Origin: Marinilabilia sp. | GTDB taxonomy: Bacteria; Bacteroidota; Bacteroidia; Bacteroidales; Marinilabiliaceae | NCBI RefSeq assembly: GCF_016278715.1 | Contig: NZ_JADQBH010000165.1 | Span: 1-46,563, forward strand | DNA: 46,563 bases | Reading direction: 5' to 3' | In this document: one piece after another, positions 18,437 through 27,665 of the stretch | Layout: every line of letters begins with the position of its first letter | Position numbering within the stretch: position 1 is the stretch's first letter | Translations under genes and position numbers: made by a program | The notes under the pieces: generated by a model | Told to the model about the DNA's origin: nothing | What the model saw: the letters and a program-made list of their open reading frames with translations, nothing else | Databases searched by the model: none

Positions 18437-19552
18437 ATGTTTAAGAATATTCTTTTATTGGTTGTTTCGCTGTTGATTTTTTCTGCCTGTTCAGGCGATC
18501 AAACAGATGCTTCATCCGAAGAAACTACTTTTTCTGATGGTGCAGTAGTGGTAACCAAAGAACAATTTGAGACCTCCGGGATGGAAATGGCCCCTCTTCA
18601 GAAAGTTGAAGCGACTGAGGAGATTGATGTTAATGGCAGAATCGCAGTGACGCCCGGCCATCTCTCCGAAATCAGTCCTCTTATTGAAGGGCGGGTGCGC
18701 TCAGTGTTTGTTTCGCTGGGCGACTGGGTGAAAAGGGGAGAAGCTCTTTTTGTGCTGGAGGGCCCTGCCATTATCAATTTGCAAAAGGATTATCTGGACG
18801 CAGCTGCTCTTTATCCTGTTTTGAAGTCTGATTTTGAAAGACAAAAAGAACTTGTCAGTGAGGAAATTGCTTCACAGAAGGTATTTGAAAAGGCTCGTGC
18901 CGATTTTATGGGTGCCAAGGCAAGGCTTTCTGGACTAAAAGCTCAGCTCGAGCTGTTGGGGGTTAATGCATCAAAGCTGGAGGAATCAGTTGAGATCGCT
19001 TCGGGCATAACGATTAAAGCTCCTATTGCCGGGAATGTGACCATGCAGGAGGTGCGTCAGGGGATGTTTTTGTCACCCGGGGAGAAAGTTATGGAGATTA
19101 TAGACCCGGAGTCGGTTTATGTTGAGATGGATGTTTATGAATCCGAAATGGATGGATTAGCCGAGGGTTTGGAGGTACTTGTTGGTGCTGATAGGCATGA
19201 AGCACAGATTGTACGTATTTCCAGAAAGGTTGATCCGGAATCGCGAACCATTGCTGTGCAAGCAACCTTCAAGGGTGTAGCACCGGCTTTGCTGCCAGAT
19301 ATGTTTGTAAATGCACAAATATTGAAGAGTTCCGGGGAGATGTGGGTATTGCCCGCTGATGCAGTAGTGGATGTGGAAAACCGGAAATGGGTTTTGGTTA
19401 AAGAAGCTGAAAATGACAGCGTTTACTCCTTTGTACGCAGCGAAGTGGAGACGACAGATCTTATAAAAGGTCAGACAGGCATTCTTAATTACGAAGAATT
19501 TGAACCAAATACCCTATTTTTGTCCAAAGGAGCATTTGGATTAATTAAATGA
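18437..19552 (+). CDS. czcB: RND efflux periplasmic adaptor lipoprotein (CzcB/CusB type)
   Basis: This 371-residue membrane-fusion protein links the inner-membrane pump to the outer-membrane factor. It begins with a lipoprotein signal and lipobox IFSAC. The first lipoyl half is visible in IDVNGRIAVTPGHLSEISPLIEGRV followed by VFVSLGDWVKRGEAL; a helical hairpin follows (residues about 120-180), then the second lipoyl half SGITIKAPIAGNVTMQEV and the beta-barrel segment with YVEMDVYESEMDGL. I see no His- or Met-rich metal-binding extension at the ends. It lies behind the pump gene and its stop overlaps the next start by 4 nt (ATGA), so all three genes are likely one operon. Confidence 0.95.
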   Translation: MFKNILLLVVSLLIFSACSGDQTDASSEETTFSDGAVVVTKEQFETSGMEMAPLQKVEATEEIDVNGRIAVTPGHLSEISPLIEGRVRSVFVSLGDWVKRGEALFVLEGPAIINLQKDYLDAAALYPVLKSDFERQKELVSEEIASQKVFEKARADFMGAKARLSGLKAQLELLGVNASKLEESVEIASGITIKAPIAGNVTMQEVRQGMFLSPGEKVMEIIDPESVYVEMDVYESEMDGLAEGLEVLVGADRHEAQIVRISRKVDPESRTIAVQATFKGVAPALLPDMFVNAQILKSSGEMWVLPADAVVDVENRKWVLVKEAENDSVYSFVRSEVETTDLIKGQTGILNYEEFEPNTLFLSKGAFGLIK

Positions 19553-20073
19553 GAGAGATTTCACTTACCATAGATGAAACGGCCCGCAAAGTAATCGGGC
19601 TTATTCTTCCGGCACTTTTCGCCACCGGTATTCCGTTTTTTGTGTTACATGGCTGGCAGCCTTTTCAGCATTGGAGTTGGATGGGGGTACTTATGTTTTT
19701 GGGGTGCGTTTCGGTGGGTATTCCTCTTCATGAATTATTTCATGCACTCATTTTCGGGATGTTTGCCAGGGGAGGCTACAAATCCATTAAATTTGGTGTC
19801 GAGCCACGAACTTATACGCCTTTTTGTCATTGCACCACACCCATTCGTGTGCAATACTACCGGTTGGGGGCTTTAATGCCTTTGCTGGTACTGGGGTTTG
19901 CTCCATTTGTGGTCGCACTTTTTACAGGGTCTTTCGGATTCTGGTTTTTTGGATACATCTATATTATTGGTGCCGGCGGAGATTTGGTGGCCCTCAAAAT
20001 GCTGAAGAAAATTCCCGGACATAAAAAGGTACTCGATCACCCTGAGAAAATGGGTTTTTTTGTGCTGGATTAA
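19549..20073 (+). CDS. DUF3267 putative membrane zinc metalloprotease
   Basis: This 174-residue membrane protein has the DUF3267 pattern: helix one (about 15-33), helix two (about 44-60) running into HELFHAL, and two more helices near 107-142. His61, Glu62 and His65 form an HExxH zinc site, and GAGGDLVAL near the end offers Asp145 as a possible third ligand. Family members are predicted site-2-protease-like enzymes with few characterised examples. The ATGA overlap with the adaptor gene suggests translational coupling with the metal-efflux operon. A Cys-His-Cys cluster (PFCHCTTP) after residue 90 is an added potential metal site. Enzyme activity is a prediction. Confidence 0.82.
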   Translation: MREISLTIDETARKVIGLILPALFATGIPFFVLHGWQPFQHWSWMGVLMFLGCVSVGIPLHELFHALIFGMFARGGYKSIKFGVEPRTYTPFCHCTTPIRVQYYRLGALMPLLVLGFAPFVVALFTGSFGFWFFGYIYIIGAGGDLVALKMLKKIPGHKKVLDHPEKMGFFVLD

Positions 20074-20078
20074 AGTTT

Positions 20079-20843
20079 TTACTCTACAGGTTGAAACCAA
20101 TCGGGATAAATGGTTTTTGTTTCCCTAGCGTTCCTTTTATCACTTTTTCTGAATCCGAATTCGTAGGTCATTCCAACAAGGATAACCACTCCGATTTTCG
20201 GTAATTCCCCATAGCCGCGGTTTCGTAATTCTTTGTCGGCTGATTTGGTGTTGGTCATGTTGTTCACTGCCAGAAAAAGTCCTACGGCATTGTTTTCCCA
20301 GCCAAATTTCATCCCGGCTTTTCCTTCGAAGTAGATGGAGCCGTCAAGGTTGTCAATAACTTCCGTTTCATTACTTACCCGGTTATGGATTTCTAAGTCT
20401 CCTGGGGGGCTTGTCCAGCCAATCTCCAGTGAGGAGAAAAACGGGTTGTTGGAATGTCTGGAGAAAGGGTTTTGGGTGGAAAAGTTGACCGCAGAGAAAA
20501 AACCGAAATTGAATCCCAGGTCCATTTTTGCATGGATGTCGGAATGGGTATATTCTAATGCACCATAACTGATGGCTCCCAGCTTTACCCCGGCATCAAA
20601 GTCCCATTTTGGGAGTGGCTTATACTTGTAGTAAACGGCAAGCGCTACAGCTCCAAAGTCATCTTCGTCTGTATTATAATCCTCGTTTGGGTCGTAATCA
20701 TCATCACCGATGCTTTCCAACATAACCCTGATTGCGGACAATGGATCCGCACCCATCGAAAAGCCCATGTGGTGCCTGGTTTCTACCTGCGAAAAAACCG
20801 GAATGGAAAGAAAAAAAAAGAGAAAAAATAAGATGTGCTTCAT
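20079..20843 (-). CDS. Exported protein of unknown function, probable outer-membrane beta-barrel
   Basis: This 254-residue protein has a signal peptide ending at VFSQ and several amphipathic strands (VALAVYYKYKPLPKWDFDAGVKLG and GMKFGWENNAVGLFLAVNN are examples), consistent with an outer-membrane barrel. An acidic loop DDDYDPNEDYNTDEDD at about residues 45-62 could bind cations. I do not recognise a named family. The ATG at 20843 was chosen because the nine residues before it precede a normal charged signal peptide start (MKHILFF). It converges on the DUF3267 gene with 5 nt between stops. Confidence 0.72.
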   Translation of the reverse strand: MKHILFFLFFFLSIPVFSQVETRHHMGFSMGADPLSAIRVMLESIGDDDYDPNEDYNTDEDDFGAVALAVYYKYKPLPKWDFDAGVKLGAISYGALEYTHSDIHAKMDLGFNFGFFSAVNFSTQNPFSRHSNNPFFSSLEIGWTSPPGDLEIHNRVSNETEVIDNLDGSIYFEGKAGMKFGWENNAVGLFLAVNNMTNTKSADKELRNRGYGELPKIGVVILVGMTYEFGFRKSDKRNARETKTIYPDWFQPVE

Positions 20844-21016
20844 TGTTGAGTCAGGTGAGTTCGGGTGCAAAAATATAAAATTTTGTTTGTCATGATAAAA
20901 ATCACTTCGAACAACCGGATATTTATGTGAAAATGACTGGATTATTGAATGACTTTTTGTTAATTTTAGTTAAATGAAATTTTCATGTTTTTAATAAACT
21001 TTAAAATCCGGTTGTT

Positions 21017-22266
21017 ATGAATAAAATTCCCTATTATCCTGAAAGTCTGATGATGTCGTATGGATACCAAGCTGCCGAACACCAGGGGGCTGTGAAATGC
21101 CCGTTGTTTCAGACTCTACTTTTGCCTTTACCTCTGCATCCGAAGGAAAAGCCTTTTTTGAACTTGCGTACGGACTTCGAAACCCCGGAGAAGGAGAAGA
21201 AATGGGGATGATATACAGCCGGGTAAACAATCCTAATCTTGCAATTGTGGAGCAACGGCTTAAGCTTTGGGATAAGGGCGAGGATGCTGCTTTTTTTGCT
21301 TCCGGTATGGCAGCCATTTCTACAATGATGTTTACTTTTCTCAGACCTGGTGATATTTTGCTTTTTGGTTCTCCGTTGTACGGTGGTACCGACCATTTTA
21401 TTCACCATGTTCTGCCACAGTTTGGCATTCGAACCTTGATGTTTACTTCAGACGACAGTGAGGAGAACATTCAGGCCTTGCTGAATGCTGCCTGGCCGGG
21501 CGAAACGCCCTCTTTTATTTATGTTGAAACGCCGGGCAATCCTACCAATAATCTCATAGATATTGAGATGTGTGCTCGTTTGGCTGATTTTTTTTCCGCA
21601 AAGGATAAGAAATGCCTGCTGGCAGTTGACAACACTTTTCTAGGACCTGTTTTTCAGCATCCGCTTGCGCATGGTGCTGATTTGGTGGTTTATTCGGCCA
21701 CCAAATTCATCAATGGTCACAGTGATTTAATAGCCGGGGCTTGTGTGGGTTCCGGCGAAGTGATTGCCGCCATCAAAGGAATGCGAACATTTATGGGAAG
21801 CATGCTCGACCCGCACTCATCATGGTTGGTGATGCGAAGCCTCGAAACACTGAAGATAAGGATGGAGCGACAAGCTGAAAGTGCACTTAAAGTTGCTGAA
21901 TATATACGGAACCACCCTAAAGTGGAGAATGTTCATTTCCTGGGATTCCTGAAATCGGGGGATGCACAGAAAAACATTTTTGAGAAACAATGTCTGGGCA
22001 ACGGCTCCATGATTTCATTTAATATTTCGGGAGGGGAAGAGGAGGCTTTCCGCTTTCTGGACAATTTGTCACTTTTTAAACTTGCGGTTAGTCTCGGATC
22101 AACCGAGAGTCTTGCTGAACATCCTGCAACCATGACCCATGTGGATGTTTCGGATGAGGACAGGGCAAAGTTGGGGATTCATCCCAACCTTGTGCGTTTA
22201 AGTATTGGTCTGGAAGAGCCGGATGATTTAATTGATGCCATTAAAAAGGCTTTTGTGTTGGTTTAA
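21017..22266 (+). pseudogene. PLP-dependent Cys/Met-metabolism enzyme (methionine gamma-lyase/cystathionine gamma-synthase family), frameshifted near the N-terminus
   Basis: The expected N-terminus is encoded from ATG 21017 (SLMMSYGYQAAEHQGAVK then CPLFQ), but the rest is in another frame that opens with S-T-F-A-F from 21115. Joining the frames after CAG-AC at 21110-21114 restores the family block FQ-T-STF; one base appears to be missing at 21113-21115. The downstream part is intact: YSRVNNPN binds PLP phosphate, SATKFINGHSD carries the Schiff-base Lys, and SLGSTESLAEHP is typical of the C-terminus. If translated only from the internal ATG at 21097 it gives 389 residues and lacks about 32 N-terminal residues that normally contribute to the dimer interface. 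It could be a real pseudogene, a shortened active protein or an assembly error. Confidence 0.85.
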
Positions 22267-22615
22267 TATGGTTTTTAAGTTAAAAAAATAATCGAACATT
22301 TTAATCGAAGCATTTATTATTGTTATGGATATTATTATCTTTGAGGTTAATATAGGGCTAAGATATTGGACGGATTGTTTTTTCCCAGTTAAAAAAGCAT
22401 TTTTTTAACTCCAAAAAAACAACCGGCAATACTTTCAAGGGCAATTGATTTCGAATATTTTGCTGTGGTGTATATTCTGAGAATTTCCATTCTTTTCAAA
22501 AACAGAAAAGAGGATGGAATTGTGTATGTAACCTGTTTTTCCATGATGGTTTTTTGTAATTAGAAAACATTTTACCAAACCCTGTTATTTTTAGAATTTA
22601 AGGAATAAGAAATTT
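22267..22615. other. Intergenic region before RNase R
   Basis: The 349-nt A/T-rich gap has no gene. AGTTAAAAAA at 22387-22396 pairs perfectly with TTTTTTAACT at 22401-22410 and may act as a weak terminator. A TATCTTTG box at 22336-22343 matches the Bacteroidota -7 element but lacks a well-placed -33 TTG. Confidence 0.5.
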
Positions 22616-24778
22616 ATGTCAAAGAAGAACAAATCAAATAAAAAGAAAACCAAAAAGAGTGATTTACAGTCACAGGTGAAAAATCTGTTTTCGAATAATC
22701 CTCAGAAAACCTATAACTACAAGCAGGTTTCCGCTGCTTTGGGAATAACCAAAAAAACCGGCCGGCTGCAGATTGAAGTTTTCCTGTTTGAACTGAGCGA
22801 GCAGAACTTCCTGAACGAAGTGTCCACCGGGCGTTTTAAGATGAAGATGGTTCCCGAAACCTTTGTGGTAGGATTGGTGGATATGACCGCTAAAGGAGCG
22901 GCATACATCGTCCCGGAAGAGGGAGATGAAGATATTTTTGTTTCTCAAAGCAATCTGGGACATGCCCTGAACGGAGATCGGGTGAAGATTCTTCAGTATG
23001 CACGCAAGCGCAATAAGCAGGCAGAAGGCGAAGTGGTCGAGGTTATCGAAAGAAGCCGCGACCAGTTTGTGGGAACACTCGAGGTTTCACAGAGTTTTGC
23101 TTTCCTGGTTGCTGATTCACGTGTGATGCATCACGATATTTTTATCCCACCAGATCAACTAAATGGTGGAAAACAGGGCCAAAAAGCTGTGGTTTGCATT
23201 ACTGAGTGGCCCGAGAAAGCCAAAAATCCTATTGGTAAAGTGGTGGATGTTCTGGGTGATCCCGGGAATAATAACACCGAGATGCATGCTATTTTGGCGG
23301 AGTTTAACTTGCCCTACAAATATCCGGAAAAGGTGGTAGAGGCTGCTGAAAAAATTGAGGATAAACTTCCTCCCGAAGAGATTAAGAAAAGACGTGACTT
23401 TAGGAAGGTGACCACTTTTACTATTGATCCGGCCGATGCCAAAGATTTTGACGATGCTTTGTCTGTGAGGAAACTGAAAAACGGGCACTGGGAGGTGGGT
23501 GTACATATTGCTGATGTGACACATTATGTGACTCCTGACAGTGTGCTGGATAAAGAGGCTGTCAATCGGGCTACATCAGTTTATCTGGTTGACAGGGTGG
23601 TTCCCATGTTGCCGGAGCGGCTGAGTAATGAGCTCTGTTCGTTACGCCCAAACGAAGATAAACTCTGTTTTTCTGCTGTTTTTGAGGTTGATGAAGATGG
23701 AGCCGTTCACGATAGCTGGGTAGGACGCACGGTAATCCACAGCGACAGAAGATTCGCGTACGAAGAAGCTCAGGAGGTCATTGAAAAAGGGGAAGGTGAC
23801 TTAAAAGATGAGATACTGACACTGAATCGTCTGGCCAAAAAACTTAGAGCCATTAGATTCAGCAAAGGGGCGATCGATTTTGAGCGGGTGGAAGTGAAGT
23901 TTAAGTTGGATGAGAATGGTAAACCACTGAATGTTTTCTTTAAAGAAGCCAAAGATTCCAATAAGCTGATCGAGGAGTTTATGTTGCTGGCAAACCGCCG
24001 TGTGGCTGAAATTATTGGTCGCAATGAGTTAACTCCTGAGCACAAACGTTCGTCCAAAAATTCAAAAACCTTTGTTTACCGGATTCATGATGAACCCAAT
24101 CCTGAAAAGTACGAGTCATTCAGCAAGTTTGTACGGAAATTTGGTTTCGAAGCCGCCCCTAAACAAAACGAAACCATTAGTACATCGTTGAATCGGGTAC
24201 TTGGCGAAGTTCAGGGCAAAAAACAACAAAATATTGTGGAAACACTGGCTATCCGGACGATGTCCAAAGCTGTTTATTCCACGCATAACATCGGTCACTA
24301 CGGGTTGGGATTTAAGTATTATACCCACTTTACTTCTCCCATCCGCCGATATCCTGATATGATGGTACACCGGTTGCTGCAGCGATACCTCGATGAGGGA
24401 CGCTCAGCTACACGTGAAAAATATGAAGAGTTGTGCGACCACAGCTCCAAAATGGAGATCCGGGCCTCGGATGCCGAACGAACTTCCATCAAATACAAAC
24501 AGGTGGAATTTCTGAAAGACAGAGTCGGAGAAGTTTTCGAGGGCGTTATTTCGGGTGTTACCGAATGGGGAATCTATGTGGAGTTGGATGAGAATAAATG
24601 TGAAGGAATGGTGCCCATTCGTGACCTGGATGACGATTATTATCAGTTCGATGAAGACAATTATTGTTTGGTAGGGCGCCGGAAAAACCGGAAATATCAG
24701 CTGGGTGATGCGGTGAAAATTCAGATAGCCAAAGCCAACCTTGAAAAAAGACAATTGGATTTTGTGCTGGCGACTTGA
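22616..24778 (+). CDS. rnr: Ribonuclease R
   Basis: This 720-residue 3'-5' exoribonuclease degrades structured RNA. A Lys-rich start (MSKKNKSNKKKTKKSD) precedes a winged-helix region, a cold-shock OB domain with GAAYIVPEEGDEDIFV, and the RNB catalytic domain. The RNB core has FTIDPADAKDFDDAL with the metal-binding Asp cluster, then VHIADVTHYV and RRYPDMMVHRLLQ. The C-terminal S1 domain is GEVFEGVISGVTEWGIYVEL. The length is normal for RNase R in this phylum, where the C-terminal basic tail is short or absent. Identification is secure. Confidence 0.97.
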   Translation: MSKKNKSNKKKTKKSDLQSQVKNLFSNNPQKTYNYKQVSAALGITKKTGRLQIEVFLFELSEQNFLNEVSTGRFKMKMVPETFVVGLVDMTAKGAAYIVPEEGDEDIFVSQSNLGHALNGDRVKILQYARKRNKQAEGEVVEVIERSRDQFVGTLEVSQSFAFLVADSRVMHHDIFIPPDQLNGGKQGQKAVVCITEWPEKAKNPIGKVVDVLGDPGNNNTEMHAILAEFNLPYKYPEKVVEAAEKIEDKLPPEEIKKRRDFRKVTTFTIDPADAKDFDDALSVRKLKNGHWEVGVHIADVTHYVTPDSVLDKEAVNRATSVYLVDRVVPMLPERLSNELCSLRPNEDKLCFSAVFEVDEDGAVHDSWVGRTVIHSDRRFAYEEAQEVIEKGEGDLKDEILTLNRLAKKLRAIRFSKGAIDFERVEVKFKLDENGKPLNVFFKEAKDSNKLIEEFMLLANRRVAEIIGRNELTPEHKRSSKNSKTFVYRIHDEPNPEKYESFSKFVRKFGFEAAPKQNETISTSLNRVLGEVQGKKQQNIVETLAIRTMSKAVYSTHNIGHYGLGFKYYTHFTSPIRRYPDMMVHRLLQRYLDEGRSATREKYEELCDHSSKMEIRASDAERTSIKYKQVEFLKDRVGEVFEGVISGVTEWGIYVELDENKCEGMVPIRDLDDDYYQFDEDNYCLVGRRKNRKYQLGDAVKIQIAKANLEKRQLDFVLAT

Positions 24779-24970
24779 CCCTGGATATTGATTTCGTCGA
24801 ACAATGTTTTTAAGATTATTATTGTCTCGGAGAACGACAAACCTGAACTTCATGCATGATCTTAGAAATGTAGGAATTGTTCCGGTTAGGGATTTTAGAG
24901 ACTTTAGTTGACTTTAAGTATGATAATACCTGTTTGACCCCATAGTCCTGTAACCTTAAGTTTAAATATT

Positions 24971-25579
24971 ATGAGCGAAATTTTTAATTCTATGATTTCC
25001 GGGGAGGATACTGTTCGGAACTCAATTTTAAGATCGGCGCGTGAGCTTTTTGCAAAGTTCGGGTACCGCAAAACAACCATGGAAGATATTGCCATGGCTC
25101 TTCGCAAAGGGAAAAGTTCTCTTTATTACTATTTTAAAAATAAAGAGGAAATTTTCCAGGCTGTTATTGAGTTGGAGGCTGATATGCTGGAACACCGATT
25201 ACGTGAGGTGGTTTCCAGTGAATATACGCCCCGCCAAAAATTCAACGATTATATTATTGTTCGGATGGAAACGTTGAGGGAGCTTGATAACTATCAAAAA
25301 GCCATGCGGGACGAGACTTACAGTGATTATCATTTTTTGGATGAGGTGCGTGAGAAATCTGAGAAGGCAGAACAGGAGATGATCCGATCGGTATTGGAAG
25401 AGGGGGTTTCAGGGGGCGAATTTGATATTAAAAATCTGAAACTTGCTGCTGTGGGCATTAGCACTGCATTGCGCGGATTGGAATTGCCCCTGTTTAGAGG
25501 AGTAGATAATTTTGATGATTTCAGACTGCAACTGGACAACATCCTCAATATCCTTTTCTTTGGGATTTTAAAAAGATAG
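24971..25579 (+). CDS. TetR-family transcriptional regulator
   Basis: This 202-residue protein has an N-terminal TetR helix-turn-helix: ILRSARELFAKFGYRKTTMEDIAMALRKGKSSLYYYFKNKEEIF (residues about 19-63), with the typical YYYFKNKEE recognition-helix end. The C-terminal ligand domain is unspecific in sequence. It has no clear target: upstream is rnr and downstream is metA behind a strong hairpin, and no transporter or efflux gene adjoins it. The upstream 192 nt carry the near-repeat GACTTTAGTTGACTTTAAGT (about 24900-24919), a possible operator. Length and motif make the class secure; the ligand is unknown. Confidence 0.92.
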   Translation: MSEIFNSMISGEDTVRNSILRSARELFAKFGYRKTTMEDIAMALRKGKSSLYYYFKNKEEIFQAVIELEADMLEHRLREVVSSEYTPRQKFNDYIIVRMETLRELDNYQKAMRDETYSDYHFLDEVREKSEKAEQEMIRSVLEEGVSGGEFDIKNLKLAAVGISTALRGLELPLFRGVDNFDDFRLQLDNILNILFFGILKR

Positions 25580-25603
25580 AAATCACAATTAAAGACAATA
25601 TAG

Positions 25604-25647
25604 AGCAGACCCCGCCCGATATGTTAACGATACCGGCGGGGTCTGCT
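25604..25647 (+). terminator. Strong 13-bp hairpin between tetR-type gene and metA
   Basis: AGCAGACCCCGCC at 25604-25616 pairs perfectly with 25635-25647 around an 18-nt loop. It begins 24 nt after the regulator's stop. Only TTATTT follows, so the T-run is weak; it is most likely a terminator. It lies upstream of the metA promoter, so it is not an attenuator for that promoter. Confidence 0.7.
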
Positions 25648-25697
25648 TATTTGGAAAGGTCTGGATTTTCGGTTTGTACGGGAATTATCTTTGCAGG

Positions 25698-25727
25698 TTG
25701 ATTTTTCTCATCTTTACCCTATCTTTG
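25698..25727 (+). promoter_or_regulatory. Predicted Bacteroidota-type promoter for metA
   Basis: TTG at 25698-25700 and TATCTTTG at 25720-25727 are separated by 19 nt, matching the -33/-7 pattern known for Bacteroidota (TTG and TAnnTTTG). The expected start of transcription is about 28 nt before the metA ATG. A second TATCTTTG at 25686-25693 lacks a well-placed -33. Confidence 0.65.
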
Positions 25728-25761
25728 TATGCTCTTTTTTTTAACCAATCAGTTTCTTGTT

Positions 25762-26670
25762 ATGCCTGTAAATATCCCTGATTTGTTGCCTGCCAAAAGC
25801 TTGCTGGAGGCCGAAAATGTTTTTGTAATGGGCGAAAGTCGTGCTGTAACGCAGGATATTAGGCCCCTTAAGATTCTTGTGCTCAATTTAATGCCCTTGA
25901 AAATTAAAACAGAAACCCATTTGCTCAGGGTGTTGTCTAACAGTCCGTTGCAGGTCGAGGTTGAGTTGCTTTTTACTTCATCGCATACACCTAAAAACAC
26001 CCCTCAGGAACATCTGATAAGCTTTTACAAAACTTTTGAAGAGGTAAAGAATCAGCATTACGACGGGTTTATTATCACAGGTGCTCCGGTGGAATTGCTG
26101 GAATTTGAGAAAGTGACTTATTGGAAAGAGCTTTGCACTATTATGGAGTGGAGTAAAACCAACGTTACTTCCACGCTGCATATTTGCTGGGGGGCACAGG
26201 CCGGACTCTATTATCATTATGGAATTCCAAAGTATGAGTTGAGGTCTAAGCTTTTTGGGGTTTTTGAGCATTTTGTGAATGCTCCGGAAGAGCCGTTGCT
26301 GCGTGGATTTGATGACGTTTTTTGGGCTCCTCATTCGCGTTATACCGAAGTTCGGAAATCAGATATTGAGAAGGTAGATGACCTGATTCTTTTGTCTGAC
26401 TCAGCAAAAGGGGGACCTTACCTGATTTTGTCGAAAGACCGAAGCCAGGTTTTTCTCACCGGTCATCCCGAATATGATAAATTCACCCTGGGCGAGGAGT
26501 ACCGGCGCGATCAGCAAAGAGGATTGCAAACAAAAATTCCGGAAAATTACTTTATAGAGAATGACCCGGCTAAAAAATCCATTGTCCGGTGGCGCAGTCA
26601 TGCGCAGTTGCTCTATTCCAACTGGTTAAACTATTACGTTTACCAGTCTACCCCCTATGAGTGGGGTTAG
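25762..26670 (+). CDS. metA: Homoserine O-acetyltransferase, MetA type
   Basis: This 302-residue MetA-family enzyme activates homoserine for methionine synthesis. The catalytic set is in place: Cys142 in HICWGAQAG, and His235 and Glu237 in TGHPEYD. Residue 111 is Glu (GAPVELLEF). In characterised MetA proteins Glu111 goes with acetyl-CoA and Gly111 with succinyl-CoA, so the acetyl donor is predicted despite the common name homoserine succinyltransferase. I chose the ATG at 25762 because [12 protein letters not shown] is the conserved family start; the upstream 11 codons are leader. It converges on a coiled-coil protein gene with 11 nt between. Confidence 0.95.
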   Translation: MPVNIPDLLPAKSLLEAENVFVMGESRAVTQDIRPLKILVLNLMPLKIKTETHLLRVLSNSPLQVEVELLFTSSHTPKNTPQEHLISFYKTFEEVKNQHYDGFIITGAPVELLEFEKVTYWKELCTIMEWSKTNVTSTLHICWGAQAGLYYHYGIPKYELRSKLFGVFEHFVNAPEEPLLRGFDDVFWAPHSRYTEVRKSDIEKVDDLILLSDSAKGGPYLILSKDRSQVFLTGHPEYDKFTLGEEYRRDQQRGLQTKIPENYFIENDPAKKSIVRWRSHAQLLYSNWLNYYVYQSTPYEWG

Positions 26671-26681
26671 TGGCAGGCACT

Positions 26682-27575
26682 TTAATCAAGCTCAAATGAA
26701 TAACGACCAATGTTGGCTCCGTCTGCAAATAGATCTACGGTGTATGCTCCCGGCATCAGTTCGCCCATATCAACGTCATAATAAATGCAAATTTCCATTT
26801 CTTCACCACCATACTCCACACTTCGCATGGCGGAGAAATTAATTTCCGAATTTTCGAAATCAAATAGGTCATCACGGCTGTGAAGCAATAGCTGTCCGTC
26901 GGGGCGTTCTATTCTTACGTAAAATGGTTTTATTCCAACGGGGGCAGTCACATTTTTTAATATTGTAAAACAAACTTCTAACTTATCGATTCGGTTTGTC
27001 CGGTCAGTGCTGCGTCCCCGGGTGTTGAGGCCCGAAGCCCTTATACCTGCTGTTTCAAGACGGCTTGCAATTTCCACTTTCCCTTCCAATTCATCTTTCT
27101 CCCCTTCCAATTCGCGGTAGGAGCTCTGAATGCGCGTATATTGCTGCTGATACTGTTTGTTTTCCTGCTTAAGCTCTTCATTCAGGCGATTGAGACTGTC
27201 AATCTGGTGAACGTAGCTTTTCAGGACTCCGCGCATGGTCGATAGTTCTTTTCTAAGCTCGCGCATTCTGGAAGCATTGGTGGCTTTTATGGTTTTTATC
27301 TCCTCGATAAGGTGTTCAACCTTTTGCCTTTCCTGCTCCAGCATGATGTTCAGTGTGTCGCTGGTCGATTCCAGAGAGTCGTAGCCCAGGGCCAATTCCT
27401 GATATTCTTCGGTAAGAATCTCCTTCTCAACGGTCATTTCTTCCACAACTTCTTTCATTTCCACGCTTTGGGAAATGTAGAGTACTGCCACCACAATGAG
27501 CAATAATGCGGTAATCCCAAGGGCTATGAAAAGTGGTTTATTCCTATAAGGGTTATTTGTTTCCTGAGTTTGCAT
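26682..27575 (-). CDS. Membrane-anchored coiled-coil protein of unknown function
   Basis: This 297-residue protein has a short cytosolic start, one membrane helix (about residues 15-35), and a long coiled coil (about 38-180) with repeated Leu/Glu heptads such as EEIKTIKATNASRMRELRKE and LNRLNEELKQENKQYQQQY. After a Gly/Arg-rich hinge, residues about 197-297 form a beta-rich domain (LEVCFTILKNVTAPVG, FYVRIERPDGQLLL, EICIYYDVDMGELMPGAYTVDLF). The topology puts coil and beta domain in the periplasm, which suggests a scaffold or spacer across the envelope. I recognise no named family. It is divergent from the Ig-like lipoprotein gene. Confidence 0.8.
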   Translation of the reverse strand: MQTQETNNPYRNKPLFIALGITALLLIVVAVLYISQSVEMKEVVEEMTVEKEILTEEYQELALGYDSLESTSDTLNIMLEQERQKVEHLIEEIKTIKATNASRMRELRKELSTMRGVLKSYVHQIDSLNRLNEELKQENKQYQQQYTRIQSSYRELEGEKDELEGKVEIASRLETAGIRASGLNTRGRSTDRTNRIDKLEVCFTILKNVTAPVGIKPFYVRIERPDGQLLLHSRDDLFDFENSEINFSAMRSVEYGGEEMEICIYYDVDMGELMPGAYTVDLFADGANIGRYSFELD

Positions 27576-27665
27576 GGTTTTTGTTTATTGAATGCCGGAC
27601 AAATTTAAAAAGTTTCATCATTTTAGTCTAACTTTGCTTTGTTCTTTACCGAAAATAAACGTCTG

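Noticed and set aside
25580-25761. SAM riboswitch or attenuator before metA
   Set aside because: The only strong hairpin lies upstream of the best promoter, and no conserved SAM-riboswitch core was seen.
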